Shown: positions 1 to 8,823, numbered from the stretch's first letter. The stretch: DNA of 64,000 nt from Micromonospora yangpuensis (GCF_900091615.1 NZ_FMIA01000002.1:5766001-5830000); one strand, 5' to 3'. Translations and numbers: made by a program. Notes: generated by a model from the letters alone, not told the origin.

Positions 1-1
1 C

Positions 2-133
2 CGGCAGTCGAACCCGACGGCCACGCTGGCGACGGCCAAGTCCGCCCTGATCGCCGCCGCGACCACCGGCGTGGTGATCAACCCGGGCCCCGGCTCCCCC
101 AACCGCCTCCTCTACGCCGCCCCTAGCTTGTAA
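2..133 (+). CDS. S8 family serine peptidase, C-terminal fragment
   Basis: Only the last 43 codons and the stop lie in the window. The frame reads through SALIAAATTGVVINPG and PGSPNRLLYAAPSL. The combination TGVV-x-NPG-x-GSPNRLLY is the usual C-terminal end of secreted actinobacterial subtilisin-like proteases, where it follows the catalytic GTSMA serine block, which would lie upstream of the window. The protein is expected to be an extracellular endopeptidase. The TAA stop is the TAA of the GTAAGG end of the adjoining palindromic repeat, so the repeat sits exactly at the end of the reading frame. The family call rests on a short stretch but the ending is distinctive. Confidence 0.8.
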   Translation, partial: RQSNPTATLATAKSALIAAATTGVVINPGPGSPNRLLYAAPSL

Positions 134-181
134 GGAAGGGCCCCTGTTAACGCTTTCGGTATAGAAGGGGACCCTTCTAAC
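130..181. repeat. GTAAGGAAGGGCCCC intergenic palindrome, copy 1
   Basis: Imperfect inverted repeat with arms GTAAGGAAGGGCCCC and a diverged right arm ending CCCTTCTAAC, around a GTTAACGCTTTCGGTATAG loop. It is one of seven copies in this window. It supplies the stop codon of the protease gene and could form a strong hairpin, so it may act as a terminator. The right arm is the most diverged of the set, and an IS element lies a few bases beyond it. Confidence 0.85.
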
Positions 182-186
182 GCCTA

Positions 187-1207
187 GGCCGTGTTTCGTA
201 GGGCGGCGTTGTTGGGGCGTGGCGGTGGTCGCTAATGGGAGAGGTCTCCGGTAGTTGGTTCAGCGACCAAGCTGGAACTTCACACCGGAGACCTCGTGCC
301 GAGCGTAGCGGCAGCGAGGCGACATGACCTGACCGACGTGCAGTGGGCGGTCCTCGAGCCGTTGCTGCCTGCGGGAACGGGTCATGCTCGGCCGCGCAGA
401 TGGACCATGAGACTGATCATCGACGGGATCCGGTGGCGGGTCCGGACCGGATCACCATGGCGGGACGTGCCCGCGTCCTACCCGCCGTGGCAGACCTTGT
501 ACCGGTGGTTCCGGCGCTGGCAGCGCGACGGCGTCTGGGCGCAGATCCTCACCTCGTTGCAGGCCCTGGCGGACGCGGCGGGGTTGATCGGCTGGACGGT
601 GAGCGTGGACTCGACCATCAGCCGCGCCCACCAGCACGCCGATGGGGCCCGCCGTGACGGGCAGGCGCAGAAGGAGCCACCCGGTGGTGTGCAGACCGAG
701 CCGGCAGGTCACGGCCTCGGCTGGTCAAGGGGCGGCTGGACCACCAAGACCCATCTGGCCTGCGAGCAGGGCCGCAAACTGATGGCCATGGTGGTGACCG
801 CCGGACAACACGGCGACAGCCCACAGTTCATCCCCGTACTGGCCAAACTACGTGTCCCCCGCGCCGGTGGCGGCCGGCCCCGGACCCGCCCCGACATGGT
901 GCTGGCCGACAAGGCGTACACGTCCAAAGCCAACCGAGCCCACCTACGATCCCGGGGCATCCGAGCGTGCATCCCGAGCAAGGCCGACCAGGACGCCCAC
1001 CGCAAGGCCAAAGGGTCCAAAGGCGGACGCCCACCCGCCTTCGACCCCGAGGTCTACCGCCTGCGTCACGCCGTGGAGTGCGGCATCAACCAGCTCAAAC
1101 ACCACCGCGCCATGGCCACCAGATACGACAAACTCGCCGTGCGCTACGAAGCCACCCTCACCATCGCCGCCATCAACCAATGGCTCCGCGCACTACGAAA
1201 CACGGCC
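187..1207 (+). mobile_element. IS5-family insertion sequence, apparently intact
   Basis: A single transposase gene is bracketed by a perfect 15-bp terminal inverted repeat: GGCCGTGTTTCGTAG at the left end and its complement CTACGAAACACGGCC at the right end. Both ends are flanked by TA, consistent with the short TA target duplication used by several IS5 groups. The element is about 1.02 kb, normal for the family. It lies between two copies of the GTAAGGAAGGGCCCC palindrome. The open reading frame and perfect ends suggest recent activity. Confidence 0.88.
241..295 (+). promoter_or_regulatory. Hairpin leader of the IS transposase
   Basis: A perfect 11-bp inverted repeat (GAGGTCTCCGG, then CCGGAGACCTC) ends at the base before the GTG start codon. 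A second 5-bp dyad (TTGGT/ACCAA) lies in the loop. If the transcript starts upstream, the structure would fold over the initiation region, a known way for IS elements to block expression from outside promoters. The hairpin is seen directly; the regulatory role is inference. Confidence 0.6.
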
Positions 1208-1210
1208 TAA
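296..1210 (+). CDS. IS5-family transposase
   Basis: DDE-type transposase of 304 residues that would cut and rejoin the ends of the surrounding IS. The N-terminal part (about residues 10-80) has the IS5-type start [14 protein letters not shown] and the [14 protein letters not shown] block. Catalytic acidic residues can be assigned to D105 ([13 protein letters not shown]), D205 ([11 protein letters not shown]) and E261 ([16 protein letters not shown]). A GTG start directly follows the hairpin leader. The 3' end of the gene is the right inverted repeat, and the TAA stop uses the flanking TA, so termination depends on the target duplication. Full length with no frameshift. Confidence 0.92.
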   Translation: MPSVAAARRHDLTDVQWAVLEPLLPAGTGHARPRRWTMRLIIDGIRWRVRTGSPWRDVPASYPPWQTLYRWFRRWQRDGVWAQILTSLQALADAAGLIGWTVSVDSTISRAHQHADGARRDGQAQKEPPGGVQTEPAGHGLGWSRGGWTTKTHLACEQGRKLMAMVVTAGQHGDSPQFIPVLAKLRVPRAGGGRPRTRPDMVLADKAYTSKANRAHLRSRGIRACIPSKADQDAHRKAKGSKGGRPPAFDPEVYRLRHAVECGINQLKHHRAMATRYDKLAVRYEATLTIAAINQWLRALRNTA

Positions 1211-1341
1211 CGGGCACCGCCTCAGCACACGGCACCGCCTCAGCGCACGGCACGGTGTGGCCTGGCCGAGGGAAGCCACCTCGGTCAGGCCACCCGCCCG
1301 CTGCCATCCGCCCGCTGCCGGTCGCGCGACCCGCTGCCGGC

Positions 1342-1394
1342 GTGAGAAAGGTTCCCCTCTATACCGGAAGCGTTAACAGGGGGCCCTTCCTTAC
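1342..1394. repeat. GTAAGGAAGGGCCCC intergenic palindrome, copy 2
   Basis: Left arm GTGAGAAAGGTTCCCC is diverged; the right arm GGGCCCTTCCTTAC is canonical, and the AAGCGTTAAC loop element is present in reverse orientation relative to copy 1. The GTAAGG read on the minus strand supplies the TAA stop of nuoH, so the repeat again marks an exact gene end. Confidence 0.85.
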
Positions 1395-2353
1395 AGGGCG
1401 AGGCGGACGGCGGCGGTGAGGACGAGCTGGGCGAGGGCGGCCGGCACCAGCACCAGCCAGCAGAGCCGCTGCAACTGGTCCTCACGCAGCCGCGGGTACG
1501 ACACCCGCAGCCAGATGATCACGAAGGAGACGGCGAAGACCTTCAGCAGCGTCCAGAGCCAGCCGAGCTGGGCGTCGGCGAACGGCCCCTGCCAGCCACC
1601 GAGGAAGAGCACCGTGGTCAACGCGGCGATCACCACGATCCCGACGTACTCGGCGAGCAGGAAGAAGGCGAACCGCAGCCCGCTGTACTCGGTCATGTAG
1701 CCGAAGACCAGCTCGGAGTCGGCTACCGGCATGTCGAACGGGGGACGCCGGATCTCGGCCAGCCCGGCGACGAAGAACACGATCATCGCGGGGGCCTGCC
1801 AGAGCAGCCACCAGGGCTGCCACGCCTCGACGATCCCGGAGAGACTCAACGTGCCGGCCGCCATCGCCACCGACGCGGCGGCCAGCACCAGGGGCAGCTC
1901 GTAGCCGAGCAGCTGCGCCGCCCCCCGCAACCCGCCCAGCAGGCTGTACTTGTTGGCCGAGGCCCAGGCGGACATCAACACCGCGAGCACGCCGATGCCC
2001 ACCACGGCCAGCACGAAGAACAGACCCACGTCCAGCGGCTGCCCGACCAGACCGCCCGGCCCGAGCGGGATCACCAACAACACCAGCAGGTACGGCACCA
2101 GCGCGACCACCGGCGCGAGCCGGAACACCGCCCGGTCGGCCTCCCGGGGAGTCAGGTCCTCCTTCTGCACGAACTTGACCCCGTCGGCGATCAACTGAGC
2201 CCAGCCGTGGAAGCCACCGGCGTACATCGGGCCGAGCCGACCCTGCATGTGCGCCATCACCTTGTGCTCGGCCTGCCCGACCAGCAGCGGCAGGGTGAGG
2301 AAGGCGACCAGCACGCCGACCACCCGGATCAGCAGCTCCAACCAGGCCGGCAT
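1391..2353 (-). CDS. nuoH: NADH-quinone oxidoreductase subunit H
   Basis: Membrane subunit of complex I (320 residues) that sits at the junction of the hydrophilic and membrane arms and helps form the quinone site. The sequence shows about eight hydrophobic helices, the early block QAEHKVMAHMQGRLGP, and the highly conserved AEIRRPPFDMP and ESELV-like ADSELVFGYMTEYSG segments of the NuoH/ND1 family. ATG overlaps the nuoC stop as TGATG, so the two are translationally coupled. The stop is provided by a palindromic repeat. No other membrane subunits follow, so this is an isolated fragment of a nuo set in the window. An in-frame reading that appears to extend much further upstream is an artefact of the nuoC shadow frame. 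Confidence 0.93.
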   Translation of the reverse strand: MPAWLELLIRVVGVLVAFLTLPLLVGQAEHKVMAHMQGRLGPMYAGGFHGWAQLIADGVKFVQKEDLTPREADRAVFRLAPVVALVPYLLVLLVIPLGPGGLVGQPLDVGLFFVLAVVGIGVLAVLMSAWASANKYSLLGGLRGAAQLLGYELPLVLAAASVAMAAGTLSLSGIVEAWQPWWLLWQAPAMIVFFVAGLAEIRRPPFDMPVADSELVFGYMTEYSGLRFAFFLLAEYVGIVVIAALTTVLFLGGWQGPFADAQLGWLWTLLKVFAVSFVIIWLRVSYPRLREDQLQRLCWLVLVPAALAQLVLTAAVRLAL

Positions 2354-3204
2354 CAGTCCGTACCCCCGTCGTCGCCCGGGGCCGGGCGGGCCGGACGCTC
2401 GCCGGGAGCCGGACGCTCGCCCGAGGCCGGACGCTCCGCACGATCGCCCGGAGCCGGGCGGGCCGGACGCTCGCCCGGAGCCGGACGCTCGCCCGAGGCC
2501 GGACGCTCGCCCGAGGCCGGACGCTCCGGACGGTCGCCCGGGGCCGGGCGGGCCGGACGCTCGCGGGCGGGGCGGGCGGGGGTGCCGCCGCGCGGGCCCT
2601 CGCCCGCGCCGGCTGCCCCCGCCGGAGTGGGGACCGTGCCCCACTCCCCCGGTGCCGGTACGCCCGGCGGCCGGATCGGACGACGGCCGCCGCCGGCCTG
2701 GGACTCGCCGGGCTCCTTGGCGCCGGGCCACGGCTTGGCCACCCGGGAGGCCAGCACGAACTCCTTGCGCAGCGGATGCCCCTCGAACCCGGGCGGCAGC
2801 AGCAGCGGCTTCAGCCCGTCGTGGCCGGCGAAGTCGAGGCCGAACATCTCGTGCGTCTCCCGCTCGTGCCAGGCCGCGCCGGGGAAGATGTCGACCACCG
2901 AGGCCACCGTGGGGGCGTCCCGGGGTACCCGGGTACGCAGCAGCACCCCGTGCCGCAGCCGGGTCGACCAGAGGTGGACCACCACGTCGAAGCCGCCGGC
3001 CAGCTCGTCCACCGCCGACAACCAGTCGAAGAAGTCGCAGCCCAGCTCGGCGTCGGAGCGAGCCGCCCGCACCGCGTCCCGCCAGCTCGTCAGCGGTACG
3101 TCCACCGTCGCGCGGGCGTACCCCTGACCGCCGGAGACAGTGGCGGTGGCCTCGACGGGCGCGAGGAGCGCCACCACCCGCTGACCGACCTCTTCCGGAG
3201 TCAT
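2353..3204 (-). CDS. nuoC: NADH-quinone oxidoreductase subunit C, with long repetitive tail
   Basis: Peripheral-arm subunit of complex I, 283 residues. The core (about residues 1-175) carries the family signature ERETHEMFGLDFAGH and the HPLRKEF motif that ends the 30-kDa subunit domain. It is followed by a tail of about 110 residues, largely copies of a unit like GERPASGERPAPGERPAR, far longer than a typical NuoC C-terminus and predicted to be disordered. The gene is first in a coupled nuoC-nuoH pair. nuoD, the usual neighbour that contacts NuoC, is absent. The tail may be non-functional expansion or a protein-specific linker; nothing in the sequence decides this. Confidence 0.9.
   Translation of the reverse strand: MTPEEVGQRVVALLAPVEATATVSGGQGYARATVDVPLTSWRDAVRAARSDAELGCDFFDWLSAVDELAGGFDVVVHLWSTRLRHGVLLRTRVPRDAPTVASVVDIFPGAAWHERETHEMFGLDFAGHDGLKPLLLPPGFEGHPLRKEFVLASRVAKPWPGAKEPGESQAGGGRRPIRPPGVPAPGEWGTVPTPAGAAGAGEGPRGGTPARPARERPARPAPGDRPERPASGERPASGERPAPGERPARPAPGDRAERPASGERPAPGERPARPAPGDDGGTD
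2385..2575. repeat. In-frame minisatellite in nuoC
   Basis: Degenerate tandem copies of GCCCGAGGCCGGACGCTC-like units in the 3' part of nuoC, translated as ERPASG/ERPAPG/ERPARPAPGDR. Copies stay in frame, typical of slippage expansion in high-GC DNA. Confidence 0.75.
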
Positions 3205-3318
3205 GCGCCGATCCTATGGCCCGCGCGGCCCCGGGTCGCGGCACACGTCCCGGCGGAAAGCCGAATCGGAATCGGGAAAAGCGGCGTATCCGGGGCGAGG
3301 ACGGGAAGAATCCAGGGC

Positions 3319-4365
3319 GTGCAGGCCGTGACCGTCACCCCAGGAGTCCCCGGATCGCTGCGTCTCGTCGACGATCATCCCGAACCGAGCAGCGACGAGG
3401 GCGCGATCCTGGTGCAGGCGTTGGCCGTCGGGGTCTGCGGCACCGACCACGAGATCATCGAGGGAGCGTACGGCGAGGCCCCGCCCGGCGAGCGTGACCT
3501 GGTCCTCGGGCACGAGTCGCTGGGCCGGGTACTGGAGGACCCGACCGGCACCCTGCAACCGGGTGACCTGGTCGCCGGCATCGTCCGGCATCCCGACCCG
3601 GTACCCTGCCCGAACTGCGCGGTCGGCGAGTGGGACATGTGCCGCAACGGCCGGTACACCGAGCACGGGATCAAGGCGCTGCCCGGCTTCGCCCGGGAAC
3701 GCTGGCGGGTGCAGCCCCGGTACGCCGTCGGGTTGGATCCGACCCTCGCCGAGGTCGGCATGCTGCTGGAACCGGCCAGCGTGGTGGCGAAGGCCTGGGA
3801 CCACATCGACCGGATCGGCGCGCGGGCGGAGTGGCAGCCGCGCAGCGTACTGGTCACCGGGGCCGGACCGATCGGCCTGCTGGCCGCGTTGCTGGCCAGC
3901 CAGCGGGGTCTCGACGTACACATGCTCGATCTGGCGGCCTCCGGTCCGAAGCCGGAGCTCAGCGCGGCGCTCGGCGCCACCTACCACAACGAGCCGGTCA
4001 ACCAGCTCGACTTCGAGCCGGACGTGGTGGTCGAGTGCACCGGCGCGCCGGTGGTGGTGCTGGAGGCCATGTGCAAGGCCGCGCCGACCGGGATCGTCTG
4101 CCTGACCGGGGTGTCCAGCGGCGGCCGGACCATCGACTTCGACGCGGGCGCGCTCAACCGGGCCCTGGTGCTGGAGAACAACGTGGTCTTCGGCTCGGTG
4201 AACGCCAACCGGCGGCACTGGGACCTGGCCGCCGCCGCCCTGGCCCGCGCCGACCAGGGCTGGTTGGCCTCGCTGATCACCCGGCGGGTGCCGGTGAGCC
4301 GCTTCGCCGAGGCGTACCAGCAGGGGCCGGACGACATCAAGGTGGCCCTGGAGTTCGCCCGCTGA
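3319..4365 (+). CDS. Glucose 1-dehydrogenase-like zinc MDR oxidoreductase
   Basis: Medium-chain dehydrogenase of 348 residues, predicted to oxidise a sugar (glucose or a related aldose) with NAD(P). Visible features in order: catalytic-zinc region GVCGTDHEII and LVLGHESLGR, a structural metal-binding segment CPNCAVGEWDMC, then the Rossmann motif VTGAGPIGLLAALLA. The layout and the CPNC-x7-WDMC type segment resemble archaeal-type glucose dehydrogenases rather than plain alcohol dehydrogenases. The chosen GTG has a purine-rich stretch upstream; a second in-frame GTG three codons later is possible. It stands alone between nuoC (divergent) and the ECF sigma gene. Substrate is inferred from family resemblance. 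Confidence 0.8.
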   Translation: MQAVTVTPGVPGSLRLVDDHPEPSSDEGAILVQALAVGVCGTDHEIIEGAYGEAPPGERDLVLGHESLGRVLEDPTGTLQPGDLVAGIVRHPDPVPCPNCAVGEWDMCRNGRYTEHGIKALPGFARERWRVQPRYAVGLDPTLAEVGMLLEPASVVAKAWDHIDRIGARAEWQPRSVLVTGAGPIGLLAALLASQRGLDVHMLDLAASGPKPELSAALGATYHNEPVNQLDFEPDVVVECTGAPVVVLEAMCKAAPTGIVCLTGVSSGGRTIDFDAGALNRALVLENNVVFGSVNANRRHWDLAAAALARADQGWLASLITRRVPVSRFAEAYQQGPDDIKVALEFAR

Positions 4366-4426
4366 CCGCGCCGGGAATACCCGCCTCGTCGGTAACCGAC
4401 GGCGTCCTCCCGACATAGACAAGGGT

Positions 4427-4960
4427 ATGAAGGACGTCAACGACCGGGGGACAGACTGGTTCCGCGGGCTCTACGCGCTGCATTTTCCGGACGTCGTCCG
4501 ATACGGCCTGCGTCGACTCGACGGCATGGCAGCGGCCGAGGAACTCGCCCAGGAGGTCTTCCTGGTGACCTGGCGCCGGCGCTGGGAGGTACCGCTCCCG
4601 GCGTTGCCCTGGCTGTACGGGGTGGCCCGCCGCCTGTTGGCCAACCACTGGCGGGCCCAGCGTGTCGCGCCACCGGTGGCCGAGCTGACCGAGCGGGTCG
4701 CGTTGGACCGGCAGGACGGTGTCGTACGGCTGATGGATGTCCGCTCGGCGCTGGGCCGGCTCTCCGACGACGATCAGGAGATTCTTCGCCTGGTGGGGTG
4801 GGAGCAACTGTCGCCAGGCGAGGCAGCCCTGGTCCTGGGCTGCCACCCGACCACGGCCAAGGTGCGGTTGCACCGGGCCAGACGACGACTCAAGGCCCTG
4901 TTACGGGATCGACCCGAACAGGCATCGACGATCACGGGTGATCTGGGAGCGGTGCGATGA
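4427..4960 (+). CDS. ECF-type RNA polymerase sigma factor
   Basis: Sigma-70 family factor of 177 residues. Region 2 is seen at about residues 20-60 with the -10 binding helix AAEELAQEVFLVTWRRRW, and region 4 at about 110-165 with LSPGEAALVLGCHPTTAKVRLHRARRRL, the helix-turn-helix that binds the -35 element. It would direct polymerase to a small regulon. Its stop overlaps the start of the next gene (ATGA), which encodes a membrane protein that probably controls it. Upstream, GGTAACC and a CATAG element about 16 bp further on could be an autoregulated ECF promoter, but this is weak. Confidence 0.88.
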   Translation: MKDVNDRGTDWFRGLYALHFPDVVRYGLRRLDGMAAAEELAQEVFLVTWRRRWEVPLPALPWLYGVARRLLANHWRAQRVAPPVAELTERVALDRQDGVVRLMDVRSALGRLSDDDQEILRLVGWEQLSPGEAALVLGCHPTTAKVRLHRARRRLKALLRDRPEQASTITGDLGAVR

Positions 4961-5958
4961 ACCGGCGGATACCGGAGATGCTGGCGGATGCCGACCCGGC
5001 ACGTGGGGTCGACGTGGGACCGGGTGACGTGGAGGCGCTGCTGGATCGCGCCCGTACCGACGTCACCTCGTACGCTCCGGTCGCGCCGGCCCGGTGGCGG
5101 CCGTCTCGGCTCGTACCGCTCGGGGCGTTTGCCCTTGTCCTGGTCGCGGCAGCGGTATTCGCCGCCCTGCGACCGCCTGTCGTTTCGCTCACCCCGGGCA
5201 CGCCCGGCATGCTGCCGGAGCCCACGGCGGTTCCGGCGCCCTGCCTGGTGACGATCGCCGACAGGTTGCAGGCCACCCGGTACGACGGCACGTCGGGACG
5301 GTACGAGTACCTGCACCTGGCAAGGTCGAGCGGGATGTCGATGGAGCTGCCAGGCGGTGGTGGCCGGTTCGCCTCCGCGCGGTATCCGGAGGAGACCACC
5401 CGGTGGCTCGCGGAGGACGGGTCCGGACGGGTGCACGAGGTCCGGGGTGCCCTGGCGTACCCGGACGAGGAGTCGCAGCAGTTCTTCTCGGCGAATCCGG
5501 GTCTGCGGCCCCGGACCGGGACGACAACGACGGTACTCAGTCCGGGCGAGGTCGCCCTGCTCCCACTGCCCGCCGCCGACCCGGACGCGTTCGATCAGGC
5601 GTTGTACCAGCCACGGGACAACGGCCCGTCGCACGCACTCGTCGGCGTCGCCGACCTGAACCGGGAACGGATCCTGGACGCCGCGCACCGGAGGGCTGTG
5701 TTGAGGTTCCTCGCCACCACTGACGGCGTGGTGTGCCGGGGTGAGCAGACGGATCCGGAGGGCCGCCCCGGCGTCGTGGTCTCGGCTGACCGGGGCCGCG
5801 GCCCCCGACCGAGCCCTGGTTACCAGGGCCGCGAGTATCTGCTCTTCGACCCGCACACCGGTGAACTGTTGGCCGACGGCAGCGGGGCGGACGCTACCGG
5901 TGCCGTGACCTGGTCGACCCGGTACCTCGAACGGGGACGCACCGACGTGCTCGGCTGA
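4957..5958 (+). CDS. CU044_5270-type membrane protein, putative sigma-factor partner
   Basis: Protein of 333 residues with an N-terminal cytoplasmic part of about 50 residues, a single hydrophobic helix (LVPLGAFALVLVAAAVFAAL) and a large extracytoplasmic domain. The general plan, and the position directly behind an ECF sigma gene with a 4-bp overlap, match the actinobacterial CU044_5270 family, commonly found as partners of ECF factors. An anti-sigma or signal-sensing role is inferred from context. No catalytic motif is visible. The gene ends just before a palindromic repeat shared with the convergent DUF2252 gene. Confidence 0.75.
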   Translation: MNRRIPEMLADADPARGVDVGPGDVEALLDRARTDVTSYAPVAPARWRPSRLVPLGAFALVLVAAAVFAALRPPVVSLTPGTPGMLPEPTAVPAPCLVTIADRLQATRYDGTSGRYEYLHLARSSGMSMELPGGGGRFASARYPEETTRWLAEDGSGRVHEVRGALAYPDEESQQFFSANPGLRPRTGTTTTVLSPGEVALLPLPAADPDAFDQALYQPRDNGPSHALVGVADLNRERILDAAHRRAVLRFLATTDGVVCRGEQTDPEGRPGVVVSADRGRGPRPSPGYQGREYLLFDPHTGELLADGSGADATGAVTWSTRYLERGRTDVLG

Positions 5959-5961
5959 ACC

Positions 5962-6014
5962 GTGAGAAGGGGCCCCTTCTCTACCGAAAGCGTTAAGAGG
6001 GGGCCCTTCCTTAC
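5962..6014. repeat. GTAAGGAAGGGCCCC intergenic palindrome, copy 3
   Basis: GTGAGAAGGGGCCCC and GGGGGCCCTTCCTTAC arms around a TTCTCTACCGAAAGCGTTAAG centre. It lies between two convergent genes, 3 bp from each stop codon, which fits a bidirectional terminator. Confidence 0.85.
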
Positions 6015-6016
6015 AC

Positions 6017-7324
6017 CTAGAGTTTGCCGTTGCGGAAGGCGTCCACGAAGAGCTGGTGGTCCTCGCGGGCGCGCAGGCCGTACGCGTGGGCGAACTCCAC
6101 CAGGTGGGTGACGAAGCCCGGCTCGTCGGCCTCGACCGCCGCCACGATCGCCTCCTCGGTGGAGTAGTCGACCAGGTCGTGGCTGGACTCGTCGTCGGCG
6201 ACCGAGTGCATCCGGGCCACCGCCCGGCCCAGGTCGGCCAGCACCCCGGCCAGTTCCTCCGGTTCGTTGACGTCGGCCCAGTCCAGGTCGGCGGCGTACG
6301 GGGAGACCTCGGCGACGAGTTGTCCGGCCCCGTCCAGCTCGGTGTAGCCCAGCCACGGGTCGGCGTGCGCCTGCAGGGCCCGCTGCGACTCGGCGGTGCG
6401 GTGCCCCTGGTGCCGGAAGTAGCCCCGGACCCGTTCGTCGTGGATGTGCCGGGCCACCGCCGGCACCTGGGCCTGCTTCATGTAGATCACGACGTCGTTC
6501 TCCAGGGCCTCGGTGTGCCCCTCCAGCAGCAGGTTGTACGACGGCAGCCCGGCCGAGCCGATGCCCACCCCCTTGCGTAGCACCACGTCCTTGATCTGCG
6601 CCGCGACCGGCCGCAGTGCCGCGCTGGACTCGGGCAGGGTGCCCAGGTACGCCTGGAAGGCGGCGCAGACCTTCTCCCGGGTCGCCGCGTCGATCTCGTA
6701 GATGCCGTCCCGGACGGTGAACCGGCGTTCGTAGTTGTCGATGGTGGTCTGCTGCTTCAGCAGGTCGACCCGGGTGTTCAGCCGGGCCTGCTGGAGCACC
6801 CGGCGCAGCACCCCGTCGGCGTTGTCCAGGGTGATCGAGCCGATCGCGTCGTCCCCGCCGTTGACGATGCCCCGCAGCTCGGTCAGGTACGCCTCGGCCA
6901 GCCCGGTGACCAGGTCGCTGATCACCTGGTCGGAGAGGGCTTTGGCGTACCCGATCAGGGCGACGCTGGCGGCGAGCCGCTTCAGGTCCCAGGTGAACGG
7001 CCCGACGTAGGCCTCGTCGAAGTCGTTGACGTTGAAGACCAACCGCCCGGAGGCGTTCATGTACGTGCCGAAGTTCTCCGCGTGCAGGTCGCCGTGGATC
7101 CACACCCGGCTGGTCTGCTCGTCGAGGAACCGGTCGTCGGCGAAGTCACCGAGCTGGTCGGCGTAGAAGAGCGCGGCACTACCCCGGTAGAAGGCGAACG
7201 GTGAGGCGGCCATCTTCCGGAATTTGCGGCGGAACGCCGCCGGGTCGAGCGCCATGGACGTGCCGAACTCCTCGATGAGCACGTCGACAAGGTGGGCGGA
7301 GCGTTGGTCCGCAGTCTGGTTCAT
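6017..7324 (-). CDS. DUF2252 domain-containing protein
   Basis: Full-length DUF2252 protein (435 residues), a family of unknown function common in actinobacteria with a fold related to aminoglycoside phosphotransferase and kinase-like proteins. Recognisable blocks are FRKMAASPFAFYRGSAALFY near the N-terminus, VWIHGDLHAENFGTY (a kinase-like HGDLHxxN loop), and VNDFDEAYVGPFTWDLKRL (a DxD/E-type metal-binding segment). These suggest a phosphotransferase-like active site, but no substrate is known. ATG start. It is convergent with the sigma-factor operon and divergent from mgtE. Confidence 0.88.
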   Translation of the reverse strand: MNQTADQRSAHLVDVLIEEFGTSMALDPAAFRRKFRKMAASPFAFYRGSAALFYADQLGDFADDRFLDEQTSRVWIHGDLHAENFGTYMNASGRLVFNVNDFDEAYVGPFTWDLKRLAASVALIGYAKALSDQVISDLVTGLAEAYLTELRGIVNGGDDAIGSITLDNADGVLRRVLQQARLNTRVDLLKQQTTIDNYERRFTVRDGIYEIDAATREKVCAAFQAYLGTLPESSAALRPVAAQIKDVVLRKGVGIGSAGLPSYNLLLEGHTEALENDVVIYMKQAQVPAVARHIHDERVRGYFRHQGHRTAESQRALQAHADPWLGYTELDGAGQLVAEVSPYAADLDWADVNEPEELAGVLADLGRAVARMHSVADDESSHDLVDYSTEEAIVAAVEADEPGFVTHLVEFAHAYGLRAREDHQLFVDAFRNGKL

Positions 7325-7437
7325 GGCCGCACGCTAACCCCTGCCCGCCACCGGCTCGATGAGGCCACCACTCAGCCCGGCCGGATAGGATCGCCGTCCG
7401 CTTCGCCAGAGATTCGCCGGAAAGGGGTTGCTTCGTC

Positions 7438-8781
7438 GTGTCCGCTGCCACCACCGAGGAGAACCTGCGCGGGCTGCTGGACCGCCACGACCTGGCCGGG
7501 GTGCGACGCTGGCTCGACGCGTACCCGCCGCATGTGATCGCCGACGAGCTGGCCCGGCTCGACCGGGCCTCGGCCGGCGTGCCGTTCCGGCTGTTGGACA
7601 AGGATCGGGCGCTGGCCGTCTTCGAGGAGCTGGAGCCGGTCGACCAGCAGGCCATCCTCGCCGGGCTGCGGGACCAGGCGTTCCACGACCTGGTCGAGGC
7701 GATGGACCCGGACGACCGGGCCCGGATGCTGCGCGAGGCCCCGGCGAAGGTCGCCCAGCGGGTGCTGGCCGGCCTGTCGGCGCACGAGCGGGAGCTGACC
7801 GCCACGCTGCTGGGCTACCCGGCCGGCTCGGTCGGGCAGATCATGGCCCCGGAGGTGGTGGCGCTGCCGGGCCGGCTCACCGCCGGTCAGGCGTTGCACC
7901 TGGTACGCGAGGCGGGCGCGGCGGCCGAGACCATCTACACCCTGCCGGTGGTCGACCCGGGCCGCTGCCTGGTCGGGGTGACCGGCCTCCGCGAGATCGT
8001 GCTCAGCCCGGCCGACCGTCCGGTCGCCGAGCTGGTCGACACCGACGTGCCCCGGGTGTACGCGACCGAACCGGCCGAGCAGGCCGCCCGGCTGATGCGC
8101 GAGACCAACGCCCTGGCACTGCCCGTCGTGGACAGCGAGGACCGGCTGGTCGGGCTGCTCACCATCGACGACGCGGTGGAGGTCATCGAGGCCGCCGACA
8201 CCGAGGACGTGACCCGCCAGGCCGCGTCCGGACCGTGGCCCGGTCACTACATGTCGGTGAGCGTGTGGCGGCTGGCCCGGTCCCGTGCCCCGTGGCTGCT
8301 GCTGCTCATCGTCGCCTCGGTGTTGACGGTCAACGTGCTCCAGGTCTTCGAGAGCACCCTGGAGTCGGTCACCGCGCTGGCCTTGTTCATTCCGCTGCTG
8401 GTCGGTACCGGCGGCAACGCCGGCGCGCAGGCCGCCACCTCCGCCGTACGGGCGCTGGCCGTGGGCGAGCTGCGCGGCTCGGACCTGCCGGCGGTGATCT
8501 GGCGGGAGGCCCGGGTCGGTCTGCTGCTCGGCGGCCTGCTCGCCCTGGTCGGGCTCACCCTCGGCACCGTCCTCGTCGGCGGCGACGTCGCCCTGGTCGT
8601 CGGCCTCTCCCTGGTGGTCATCTGCGCCTGGGCGGCCACCGTCGGCGCGACCATGCCGATGCTCGCCAAGCGCCTGCGCATCGACCCGGCCGTGGTCTCC
8701 GCCCCGATGCTCACCACCCTGGTCGACGCCACCGGACTGATCATCTACTTCCTCGTCGCCCAGGCCGTCCTCGCCCTCTGA
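7438..8781 (+). CDS. mgtE: Magnesium transporter MgtE
   Basis: Mg2+ channel/transporter of the inner membrane, 447 residues. It shows the N-terminal helical MgtE_N domain (about 20-120, with DPDDRARMLREAP), a pair of CBS domains (about 130-255, each with a conserved VVD block), and a C-terminal domain with five membrane helices containing the family signature LVGTGGNAGAQAATSAVRAL and the DATGLIIYF ending. Cytoplasmic Mg2+ normally closes the pore through the N and CBS domains. GTG start preceded by a GGAAAGG ribosome site. No riboswitch-like leader is apparent in the short upstream gap. Confidence 0.94.
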   Translation: MSAATTEENLRGLLDRHDLAGVRRWLDAYPPHVIADELARLDRASAGVPFRLLDKDRALAVFEELEPVDQQAILAGLRDQAFHDLVEAMDPDDRARMLREAPAKVAQRVLAGLSAHERELTATLLGYPAGSVGQIMAPEVVALPGRLTAGQALHLVREAGAAAETIYTLPVVDPGRCLVGVTGLREIVLSPADRPVAELVDTDVPRVYATEPAEQAARLMRETNALALPVVDSEDRLVGLLTIDDAVEVIEAADTEDVTRQAASGPWPGHYMSVSVWRLARSRAPWLLLLIVASVLTVNVLQVFESTLESVTALALFIPLLVGTGGNAGAQAATSAVRALAVGELRGSDLPAVIWREARVGLLLGGLLALVGLTLGTVLVGGDVALVVGLSLVVICAWAATVGATMPMLAKRLRIDPAVVSAPMLTTLVDATGLIIYFLVAQAVLAL

Positions 8782-8823
8782 CCGTCGACGTCACCTCGGC
8801 ACCCGGACACCACCCCGCGCCGG

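Noticed and set aside
1391..3244. A 617-codon open frame that looks like one protein joined to NuoH
   Set aside because: The N-terminal half is a shadow of nuoC in another frame; the real NuoH begins at the ATG overlapping the nuoC stop.
2776..4365. Longer glucose-dehydrogenase-like frame starting upstream
   Set aside because: The first 180 codons have no dehydrogenase features and overlap nuoC on the other strand; the GTG at 3319 starts the family sequence.
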